Part shown: positions 1-6,249 of the stretch, piece after piece
Numbering within the stretch: the stretch's first letter is position 1
Layout: every line of letters begins with the position of its first letter
DNA from: Clostridiales bacterium
GTDB taxonomy: Bacteria; Bacillota; Clostridia; Christensenellales; Aristaeellaceae
Length of the DNA stretch: 8,528 nt
Assembly (NCBI GenBank): GCA_019409045.1
Contig: DXVG01000061.1
Location: 1-8,528 of the forward strand
Reading direction: 5' to 3'
Program-made: the position numbers and the translations under genes
Notes under the pieces: generated by a model
Seen by the model: only the letters and a program-made list of their open reading frames with translations
What the model was told of the DNA's origin: nothing
The model's database searches: none

Positions 1-485
<485 letters not shown>

Positions 486-497
486 CGGGAGGGCACC

Positions 498-1208
498 ATG
501 GAAAAGACGAATCTTTTGTACGAGGGCAAGGCCAAGAAGGTGTATGAGACGAGCGATCCCGCCGTGCTGATCGTGGATTACAAGGACGACGCCACCGCCT
601 TCAACGGCCTGAAGAAGGGCACCATCGCCGGCAAGGGCGAGATCAACAACCGCGTGACCAACCACCTGATGAAGCTGTTGGAGAAAAACGGCGTGCCCAC
701 GCACTTTGTCGAGGAGCTCTCCCCGCGCGAGACGGCGGTCAAGCGCGTGAGCATCGTGCCGCTGGAGGTCATCGTGCGCAACATCGCCGCGGGGTCTCTA
801 GCCAAGCGGCTGGGCCTTGCCGAGGGCACGAAGATGAAAAGGACCGTGCTCGAGTTCTGCTACAAGGACGACGAGCTGGGCGACCCGATGGTCAACGAGT
901 ACCACATACTCGCCATGGAGTACGCCTCCGAGGAGGAAGTGCGCCTCATCAGCCAGTACGCACTGAAGGTCAACGAAGTGCTGTCGGCCTATCTCAAGGA
1001 CTTGGGGATCGAGCTGATCGACTTCAAGCTCGAGTTCGGCCGTCTGGCGGACGGCAGCATCGTGCTGGCGGACGAGATCTCCCCGGACACCTGCCGCTTC
1101 TGGGACAGCGCCACCGGCGAAAAGCTGGACAAGGACCGCTTCCGCCGCGACCTGGGCAACGTCGAGGACGCCTACCACGAGATACTGCGCCGCCTGATGG
1201 GCGAATAA
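498..1208 (+). CDS. purC: PurC, SAICAR synthetase
   Basis: ATP-dependent ligase joining CAIR and L-aspartate to give SAICAR; cytosolic. The 236-residue length matches the usual bacterial size (about 235-240). Signature stretches run in order: LYEGKAKKVY (7-16) forming the N-terminal ATP-binding strand, FNGLKKGTIAGKGEINN (35-51), the PLEVIVRNIAAGSLAKRLG signature (88-106), LIDFKLEFG (173-181) and LADEISPDTCRFWD (190-203), which includes the conserved acidic metal/ATP-binding region. The start is set by GGGAGGG at 487-493, 4 nt before the ATG, and by the standard N-terminal spacing to LYEGKAKK. It follows purE by 12 nt and precedes purF by 14 nt. No unusual residue was noticed. SAICAR must be cleaved by PurB, which is not encoded here. 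Confidence 0.98.
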   Translation: MEKTNLLYEGKAKKVYETSDPAVLIVDYKDDATAFNGLKKGTIAGKGEINNRVTNHLMKLLEKNGVPTHFVEELSPRETAVKRVSIVPLEVIVRNIAAGSLAKRLGLAEGTKMKRTVLEFCYKDDELGDPMVNEYHILAMEYASEEEVRLISQYALKVNEVLSAYLKDLGIELIDFKLEFGRLADGSIVLADEISPDTCRFWDSATGEKLDKDRFRRDLGNVEDAYHEILRRLMGE

Positions 1209-1222
1209 AAGAAGGGAAATAT

Positions 1223-2650
1223 ATGTATAACGAACTGCACGAGGAATGCGGCGTGTTCGGCATCTACAGCCGCGACGATCTGGATGTCGCCTCGCTGTGC
1301 TATTACGGCCTGTACGCCTTGCAGCACCGCGGCCAGGAGAGCTGCGGCATCGCCGTCAACGACGACGGCGTGATCCACTGCCACAAGGGCGCGGGGCTGG
1401 TCAACGAGATCTTCTCCCCGGAAGTGTTGCACTCCATAGGCAAGGGCCAGATCGCCGTGGCGCATGTGCGCTACGGCACGATGGGCACCGACCCGCGGCT
1501 CAACGCGCAGCCGCTGGTGGTCAACCACGTCAAGGGCCGCATGGCGCTGGCGCACAACGGCGCGCTGACCAACGCGCACGAGCTGCGCGAGAAGTTCGAG
1601 CTGGAGGGCTCGATCTTTCACACGACCTCGGACACGGAGGTCATCACCTACGCCATCACGCACGCGCGCATCGCCTCCGGCTCCATCGAGGAGGCCGTGC
1701 GCAAGGCGATGTACGACCTCAAGGGCGCGTACTCGCTGGTGATCATGTCGCCCAGCAAGCTCATCGCCGCGCGCGACCCGCACGGCTTCCGGCCCCTGTG
1801 CATCGGCCGGCTCGGCCAGAGCACAGTGTTCGCCTCGGAGAGCTGCGCGCTGGACGCCATCGGCGCGCAGATGGTGCGCGATCTGGAGCCGGGCGAGATC
1901 GTGATCGTGGACAAAAACGGCATGCGCTCCGACCGGACGCATGTGGGCACAGCGGAAAAGAGCACCTGCGTGTTTGAATACATCTACTTCGCGCGGCCGG
2001 ATTCGGTGGTGGACGGCTCGAGCGTACACATCGCGCGTGTGCGCGCCGGGTCGTTCCTGGCGCTGGAGCACCCGGTGCAGGCCGACGTGGTCATCGGCGT
2101 GCCCGACAGCGGCCTGGACGCGGCGCTGGGCTACGCGCGCCAGAGCGGCATTCCCTACGGCATCGGCTTTATCAAGAGCAAGTACATCGCCCGCACGTTC
2201 ATACAGCCCACGCAGTCCGAGCGCGAGAACCTCGTGCGCATCAAATTGAATCCCGTCTCCGCCACGGTGAAGGGCAAGCGCGTGGTGCTGGTGGACGATT
2301 CCATCGTGCGCGGCACCACCTGCGCGCGCATCGTGCGGCTTCTGCGCGAGGCGGGCGCGACCGAGGTGCACATGCGCTCCTCGGCCCCGCCGTTTACGAA
2401 CCCCTGCTACTTCGGAACCGACATCGACAGCCGCGACAAGTTGATCGCCTGCAAGCACACCACGGAGGAGATCTGCCAGATCATCGGCGCGGATTCGGTG
2501 GGCTATTTGAGCTGCGAGAGCGCCAAAAAGCTGGCCGACAACTCCCACGGCTTCTGCACCGCCTGCTTTGACGGTCAGTACCCCGTGGAGCCGCCGGTGG
2601 GATGCAGGAAGAACAAATACGAGCGAAAAATCTCGGAGGCGGAAGCATGA
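1223..2650 (+). CDS. purF: PurF, glutamine PRPP amidotransferase (Fe-S type precursor)
   Basis: First committed step: PRPP plus glutamine gives 5-phosphoribosylamine. The 475-residue length is close to B. subtilis PurF (476). The N-terminus has an 8-residue propeptide (MYNELHEE) before Cys9, the Ntn glutaminase nucleophile expected to be exposed by self-cleavage, in the context ECGVFGIY. Glutaminase residues include HVRYGT (81-86), HNGALTN (111-117) and TSDTEV (135-140). The PRPP-binding motif of the C-terminal phosphoribosyltransferase domain is VVLVDDSIVRGTT (354-366). Cys249 (before FEYIYFARPDS), Cys395 (TNPCYFG) and the pair Cys445/Cys448 (FCTACF) align with the four 4Fe-4S ligands of the B. 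subtilis enzyme, so an Fe-S cluster is predicted. The start is fixed by GAAGGG (1211-1216) and the position of Cys9. The gene ends in an ATGA overlap with purM. Feedback inhibition by purine nucleotides is known for the family but cannot be read here. Confidence 0.98.
   Translation: MYNELHEECGVFGIYSRDDLDVASLCYYGLYALQHRGQESCGIAVNDDGVIHCHKGAGLVNEIFSPEVLHSIGKGQIAVAHVRYGTMGTDPRLNAQPLVVNHVKGRMALAHNGALTNAHELREKFELEGSIFHTTSDTEVITYAITHARIASGSIEEAVRKAMYDLKGAYSLVIMSPSKLIAARDPHGFRPLCIGRLGQSTVFASESCALDAIGAQMVRDLEPGEIVIVDKNGMRSDRTHVGTAEKSTCVFEYIYFARPDSVVDGSSVHIARVRAGSFLALEHPVQADVVIGVPDSGLDAALGYARQSGIPYGIGFIKSKYIARTFIQPTQSERENLVRIKLNPVSATVKGKRVVLVDDSIVRGTTCARIVRLLREAGATEVHMRSSAPPFTNPCYFGTDIDSRDKLIACKHTTEEICQIIGADSVGYLSCESAKKLADNSHGFCTACFDGQYPVEPPVGCRKNKYERKISEAEA
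2635..2639 (+). promoter_or_regulatory. Ribosome binding site deciding the purM start
   Basis: GGAGG lies 7 nt before the ATG at 2647 and inside the 3' end of purF. It rules out the in-frame upstream ATG at 2602, which would add 15 residues (beginning MQEEQIRAKN) with no family counterpart. Confidence 0.85.
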
Positions 2651-3681
2651 AAAGCGCCAGTGAGAGCTACAGGCAGGCCGGCGTGGACATCACTGCGGGC
2701 TACCGCGCGGTGGAGCTGATGAAAAAGCACGTCGCGCGCACGGCCATTCCCGGCGTGGTCTCGGACATCGGGGGCTTCGGCGGGCTGTTTGAGATGGATC
2801 TGACGGGCATTTCCCGCCCGGTGCTGGTTTCCGGCACCGACGGCGTGGGCACGAAGCTGAAGATCGCCTTTCTGATGGACAGGCACGACACCGTGGGCAT
2901 CGACTGCGTGGCCATGTGCGTAAACGACGTGGTGTGCTGCGGCGCAAGGCCGCTTCTGTTCCTCGACTACATCGCCTGCGGCAAGAACGTGCCCGAGCGC
3001 ATCGCCGACATCGTAAAGGGCGTGGCCGAGGGCTGCGTGCAGGCGGGCTGCGCGCTGGTGGGCGGCGAGACCGCCGAGATGCCGGGCTTCTACCCGGAGG
3101 ACGAGTACGACCTGGCGGGCTTCAGCGTGGGCGTGGTCGACAGGGAAAAGATACTCGACCGCGAGCGCGTGCAGGCGGGCGACGTGCTGGTCGCGCTGCC
3201 CTCTTCGGGGCTGCACTCCAACGGCTTTTCGCTGGTGCGGCGCGTGTTCGACGTGGAAAGGCGTGATTTGAACGCCCACAGCGACGAGCTGGGCATGCGC
3301 GTCGGCGAGGCGCTGCTTTTGCCCACGCGCATCTATGTAAAGCCCATCCTCGCGCTGATGGAGAAGGTGGACGTGCGCTCTGTGTGCCACATCACCGGCG
3401 GCGGCTTCTACGAGAACATACCGCGCGCGCTGCCCGCGGGCGTGAGCGCGCGCATCGAGAAGAAAAACGTCAAGACCCCGCCCGTATTTTCCATGCTGGC
3501 GCGGCTGGGCGACGTTCCCGAGCGCGACATGTTTAACACCTTCAATATGGGCGTTGGCATGTGCGCGATCGTTGCGCAGGCACAGGCCGACGAGGCCGTG
3601 CGCGCGCTGCGCGCGGCGGGCGAGGACGCATACATCCTCGGCGAGGTCGTCTCCGGCGGCGAGGGAGTGGAGCTTGTATGA
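2647..3681 (+). CDS. purM: PurM, phosphoribosylformylglycinamidine cyclo-ligase (AIR synthetase)
   Basis: ATP-dependent ring closure of FGAM to AIR. The 344 residues match E. coli PurM (345). It has the two-domain PurM/AIRS fold. In order it shows GVDITAGYRAVELMK (12-26), ISDIG-like VSDIGGFGGLF (38-48), VSGTDGVGTKLKIA (61-74), GIDCVAMCVNDVVCCGARP (84-102), LVGGETAEMPGFY (137-149), DLAGFSVGVV (155-164), SGLHSNGFSLVRRV (187-200), HITGGGFYENIPRALP (248-263) and FNMGVGM (299-305). The start at 2647 is preferred because GGAGG sits 7 nt upstream and the ATG overlaps the purF stop as ATGA, suggesting translational coupling. Its own stop overlaps the purN start in the same way. All expected motifs are present. 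Related AIRS-fold proteins (PurL, ThiL, HypE, SelD) are excluded by the full-length match of these signatures. Confidence 0.98.
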   Translation: MKSASESYRQAGVDITAGYRAVELMKKHVARTAIPGVVSDIGGFGGLFEMDLTGISRPVLVSGTDGVGTKLKIAFLMDRHDTVGIDCVAMCVNDVVCCGARPLLFLDYIACGKNVPERIADIVKGVAEGCVQAGCALVGGETAEMPGFYPEDEYDLAGFSVGVVDREKILDRERVQAGDVLVALPSSGLHSNGFSLVRRVFDVERRDLNAHSDELGMRVGEALLLPTRIYVKPILALMEKVDVRSVCHITGGGFYENIPRALPAGVSARIEKKNVKTPPVFSMLARLGDVPERDMFNTFNMGVGMCAIVAQAQADEAVRALRAAGEDAYILGEVVSGGEGVELV

Positions 3682-4292
3682 GCGTTAAGACGGCGGTGCT
3701 CGTCTCCGGCGGCGGCACGAATTTGCAGGCGCTGATCGACGCGGCGCAGGCGGGGAAGCTCCCCCATGTGGATCTGTGCCTCGTGCTCTCCAACCATGCG
3801 GACGCCTACGCGCTGACGCGGGCGGAGAAGGCGGGCATCCCCTCGGCCGTGTGCGAGCGGGCAAGGGGCGAGGCGCGCGAGGCCTTTGAGGCGCGCATGC
3901 TGGAGGTTTTGCGCGCGCACGGCGTGGAGATGCTGGTGTTGGCCGGGTTCATGGCGATACTTTCCAGGGAATTCGTGCAAAACTATCCCGACAGGATACT
4001 CAACGTCCACCCGTCGCTGATCCCATCGTTTTGCGGCAAGGGCTTTTACGGGCTGCATGTACACGAGGCGGCGCTTGCCTACGGCGTGAAGGTGACGGGC
4101 GCGACGGTGCATCTGGTCAACGAAATCCCCGACGGCGGCCGAATCCTTCTGCAAAAGGCGGTGGAGGTCGAGCCGGGCGACACGCCCGAAACGCTCCAGC
4201 GCCGCGTGATGGAGCAGGCGGAGTGGCTGCTTCTGCCCCGCGCGGCGGAGATGGTGGCCAGGGAATTGGAGGAGAAAAAATGCAGGCAATGA
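3678..4292 (+). CDS. purN: PurN, GAR transformylase (10-formyl-THF dependent)
   Basis: Transfers a formyl group from 10-formyltetrahydrofolate to glycinamide ribonucleotide, giving FGAR. The 204 residues fit the family (about 190-215). VLVSGGGTNLQALID (7-21) is the phosphate-binding N-terminus, LVLSNHADAYAL (35-46) the second strand, and LAGFMAILS (88-96) leads to the catalytic strand ILNVHPSLIP (107-116). The catalytic triad equivalent to E. coli Asn106/His108/Asp144 is Asn109, His111 and Asp152 (EIPDGG). The SFCGKGFYGLHVHEAAL stretch (117-133) is a clostridial-looking form of the loop that reads KYPGLHTH in E. coli. The start ATG forms an ATGA with the purM stop, and GGAG at 3669-3672 is 5 nt upstream. 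A longer in-frame reading from 3561 lies wholly inside purM and is not the start. The 3' end overlaps the next gene by 13 nt. Confidence 0.97.
   Translation: MSVKTAVLVSGGGTNLQALIDAAQAGKLPHVDLCLVLSNHADAYALTRAEKAGIPSAVCERARGEAREAFEARMLEVLRAHGVEMLVLAGFMAILSREFVQNYPDRILNVHPSLIPSFCGKGFYGLHVHEAALAYGVKVTGATVHLVNEIPDGGRILLQKAVEVEPGDTPETLQRRVMEQAEWLLLPRAAEMVARELEEKKCRQ
4268..4274 (+). promoter_or_regulatory. Ribosome binding site deciding the purO start
   Basis: GGAGGAG ends 5 nt before the ATG at 4280 but 14 nt before the second in-frame ATG at 4289, so 4280 is favoured. The second ATG forms an ATGA with the purN stop and could serve as a re-initiation start, giving a protein 3 residues shorter. Confidence 0.75.
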
Positions 4293-4996
4293 CCATCGCG
4301 CAGGCCGTGGGCGCGACTTCCTACCCCGGGCGCGGCATACTCGCGGGCAAGACCCCGGACGGCGCGCGGCTGTTTCTGGCCTACTTCATCATGGGCCGCA
4401 GCGTCAACAGCCGCAACCGCGTGTTCGTCGAGGACGGCGAGGGGCTGCGCACGCGCGCATTCGACCCCTCGAAGCTGTCCGACCCCTCGCTGATCATCTA
4501 CGCGCCCGTGCGCGTGCTGGGAAGGCGCGTGATCGTCACCAACGGCGACCAGACCGACACCGTATATGAGGCGCTCCAAAATGGCGGCACGTTCGTCTCG
4601 GCGCTCAAAACGCGCACGTTTGAGCCGGACGCGCCCAACTTCACCCCCCGCATCAGCGCCATGGCAACGCTGGAAAACGGCGATTTTTCGCTGGAGATGA
4701 GCGTTTTGAAGGCCGCGGACGCCGAGGGCAGGGCCGCGCTGCGCTGCTTTTACGCCTACGAGGGCGTGGAGGCGGGGCTTGCGCACTTCATCCACACCTA
4801 CAAGGGCGACGGCGACCCGCTGCCCTCCTTCGAGGGCGAGCCGGAGCGCGTAAAGCTGCCCGAGGGCTGCGTCAACTGCCTGACCGAGGCGGTGTGGAAC
4901 GCCCTGGACAGGGAAAACCGCGTGTCTTTGTGGACGCGCACCATCGACCTGCGCAGCGGCGAGGTCTGCACGCGCATCGTCAACGCCAATTCATAG
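4280..4996 (+). CDS. purO: PurO-type IMP cyclohydrolase
   Basis: Predicted to catalyse the last step to IMP, dehydrating FAICAR to close the purine ring. The protein (238 residues from the ATG at 4280) has no similarity that I can see to the MGS-like cyclohydrolase domain of bifunctional PurH. It does match the archaeal PurO family (IMP_cyclohyd, Ntn-hydrolase-like fold): YPGRGI (15-20), GRSVNSRNR (39-47, compare the SSRSFPNR-like motif of methanogen PurO as I recall it), IYAPVR (73-78), VTNGDQTDTV (86-95, compare ATNGSHTD) and FTPRISA (121-127). A further C-terminal part (about 150-238, including FIHTYKGDGDPLPSFEGEP) makes it longer than the roughly 200-residue archaeal enzyme. It overlaps purN by 13 nt and precedes a formyltransferase that lacks a cyclohydrolase domain. 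This context fits the missing activity exactly. The family call rests on motif memory; activity is inferred from family and context. Confidence 0.9.
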   Translation: MQAMTIAQAVGATSYPGRGILAGKTPDGARLFLAYFIMGRSVNSRNRVFVEDGEGLRTRAFDPSKLSDPSLIIYAPVRVLGRRVIVTNGDQTDTVYEALQNGGTFVSALKTRTFEPDAPNFTPRISAMATLENGDFSLEMSVLKAADAEGRAALRCFYAYEGVEAGLAHFIHTYKGDGDPLPSFEGEPERVKLPEGCVNCLTEAVWNALDRENRVSLWTRTIDLRSGEVCTRIVNANS

Positions 4997-5007
4997 CATA
5001 CGACTTC

Positions 5008-5035
5008 CATTCCCGCGGCGTGCATCGCGGGAATG
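5008..5035 (+). repeat. Perfect 10-bp inverted repeat in the purO-purH' gap
   Basis: CATTCCCGCG (5008-5017) is followed by an 8-nt loop (GCGTGCAT) and its exact reverse complement CGCGGGAATG (5026-5035). Seven of the ten pairs are G-C or C-G, so the RNA stem should be stable. It lies in the only gap longer than 14 nt in the window, 11 nt after the purO stop and 9 nt before the purH' ribosome binding site. No T-tract follows (the next bases are TGGTTTGAAAGG), so it does not look like a strong intrinsic terminator. An mRNA-stability or processing hairpin, a partial attenuator, or a protein-binding operator on DNA are all possible; function is unknown. Confidence 0.75.
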
Positions 5036-5044
5036 TGGTTTGAA

Positions 5045-5050
5045 AGGGAG
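5045..5050 (+). promoter_or_regulatory. Ribosome binding site deciding the purH' start
   Basis: AGGGAG sits 6 nt before the ATG at 5057. The alternative in-frame ATG at 5033 lies inside the right arm of the hairpin, has no ribosome binding site, and would add 8 residues (MWFERERG) that read like translated leader sequence. Confidence 0.85.
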
Positions 5051-5056
5051 AGAGGC

Positions 5057-6238
5057 ATGGCACGGGAGATCGAACTCAAGTACGGCGTGAACCCCAACCA
5101 GAAGCCCGCGCGCATCTTCATGGAGGCGGGCGAGCTGCCCCTGAAGGTGCTCGGCGGCAAGCCGGGGTACATCAACTTTCTGGACGCGTTCAACGGCTGG
5201 CAGCTGGTGAGCGAACTCAGGCGCGCCACCGGCATGAGCGCCGCGGCCTCGTTTAAGCATGTGAGCCCCGCGGGCGCGGCGGTGGGCGAGTCGTTGGACG
5301 ATACGCTGCGAAGGATGTACTTTATCGACCCCGCGGCGGAGCTCTCCCCCCTCGCCTGCGCCTACGCGCGCGCGCGCGGTGCGGACAGGCTCTCCTCCTT
5401 TGGCGATTTTATCGCGCTGAGCGACGTGTGCGACGCATCCACCGCGCGGCTGATCGCCCCGGAGGTGTCCGACGGCGTGATCGCGCCCGGCTACGAGCCG
5501 GAGGCGCTGGAGATGCTCTCCCGCAAGCGCAAGGGCAACTACAACATCATACAGATAGACCCCGATTACGAGCCCGCGGCGCTGGAGCGCAAGATGTGCT
5601 TCGGCGTGACGTTCGAGCAGGGGCGCAACGCGCTGGAGATCGGCGACGCGCTGCTTGAGAACATCGTGACCAAAAACCGCGCGCTTCCCGAGGCGGCGCG
5701 GCGCGACCTTCTGATCGCGCTGATCGCGCTGAAGTACACGCAGTCCAACTCCGTGTGCTACGTCTCCGGCGGGCAGACCATCGGCGTGGGCGCGGGGCAG
5801 CAATCGCGCATACACTGCACGCGGCTGGCCGGGAACAAGGCCGACCTGTGGCAGCTTCGGCGTCATCCCAGGGTGCTTTCGTTGCAGTTCAACCCCGCGC
5901 TGTCCCGCTCCGAGCGCGACAACGCCATCGACCTGTACCTCTCCAGCGAGGAGTGCGGCGACGTGCTGGGGGACGATGTGTGGCAGAACTTCTTCACCGT
6001 GCGGCCGGAGGCGCTGACGGCGGAGGAAAAGAGGGACTATCTTGCGGGCGTGACCGGCGTGGCGCTGGGCAGCGACGCCTTCTTCCCCTTCGGCGACAAC
6101 ATAGAGCGCGCGCGCCGCAGCGGCGTATCCTATGTGGCGCAGCCGGGCGGCTCCATACGCGACGACAACGTCATCGCCGCCTGCGACAAGTACGACATGG
6201 TCATGGCGTTTACCGGCATACGCCTGTTCCATCACTAG
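5057..6238 (+). CDS. purH: Stand-alone AICAR formyltransferase (PurH C-terminal domain only)
   Basis: Transfers formyl from 10-formyl-THF to AICAR, giving FAICAR, which the adjacent PurO-type enzyme would cyclise. It has 393 residues, whereas bifunctional PurH has about 510-590; the N-terminal MGS-like cyclohydrolase domain is absent, and the protein begins directly at the transformylase region with KYGVNPNQKPARIF (8-21). The catalytic Lys-His pair is intact in SFKHVSPAGAAVG (65-77; Lys67, His68). Further motifs are SSFGDFIALSDVCD (113-126), EVSDGVIAPGYE (136-147), KYTQSNSVCY (226-235), GAGQQSRIHCTRLAG (245-259), SDAFFPF (339-345) and a C-terminal RLFHH (389-393). Several of these, including SSFGDF-ALSDVCD and the terminal RLFHH, resemble the human ATIC domain more than E. 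coli PurH as I recall them. The family can occur as separate proteins, so this is probably not a truncation. It is separated from purO by 60 nt with a hairpin, and from purD by 11 nt. Confidence 0.95.
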   Translation: MAREIELKYGVNPNQKPARIFMEAGELPLKVLGGKPGYINFLDAFNGWQLVSELRRATGMSAAASFKHVSPAGAAVGESLDDTLRRMYFIDPAAELSPLACAYARARGADRLSSFGDFIALSDVCDASTARLIAPEVSDGVIAPGYEPEALEMLSRKRKGNYNIIQIDPDYEPAALERKMCFGVTFEQGRNALEIGDALLENIVTKNRALPEAARRDLLIALIALKYTQSNSVCYVSGGQTIGVGAGQQSRIHCTRLAGNKADLWQLRRHPRVLSLQFNPALSRSERDNAIDLYLSSEECGDVLGDDVWQNFFTVRPEALTAEEKRDYLAGVTGVALGSDAFFPFGDNIERARRSGVSYVAQPGGSIRDDNVIAACDKYDMVMAFTGIRLFHH

Positions 6239-6249
6239 GAGGGAAGCGC

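Noticed and set aside
1172..2548. 458-codon open frame on the - strand opposite purF
   Set aside because: A low-complexity shadow of the purF codons with no family signature; purF accounts fully for the region.
3561..3677. In-frame upstream extension of purN by 39 codons
   Set aside because: It falls within purM and adds Arg/Gly-rich sequence before the canonical PurN N-terminus; the ATGA overlap at 3678 is the natural start.
4031..4279. In-frame upstream extension of purO by 83 codons
   Set aside because: It is purN read in another frame, and a good ribosome binding site precedes 4280.
4997..5056. Purine or guanine riboswitch, or PurR box, in the purO-purH' gap
   Set aside because: The gap is only 60 nt, mostly taken by a single hairpin. 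No three-way-junction aptamer and no PurBox-like AT-rich direct motif is visible. Operon regulation is expected upstream of purE, outside the window.
5008..5060. Intrinsic transcription terminator after purO
   Set aside because: The hairpin is strong, but no run of T follows and the operon continues 60 nt later, so a full terminator is not supported.
5057..6238. purH' as a truncated pseudogene of bifunctional PurH
   Set aside because: It has its own ribosome binding site and start, an intact frame, catalytic Lys67/His68 and a complete C-terminus. The missing activity is supplied by the adjacent purO.
5755..6249. In-frame upstream extension of purD by 165 codons
   Set aside because: The extension lies entirely within purH' in another frame, is Arg/Gly/Ala-rich, and the strong GGAGGG with the MKLMVVGGGGREHAL start at 6250 fits PurD exactly.
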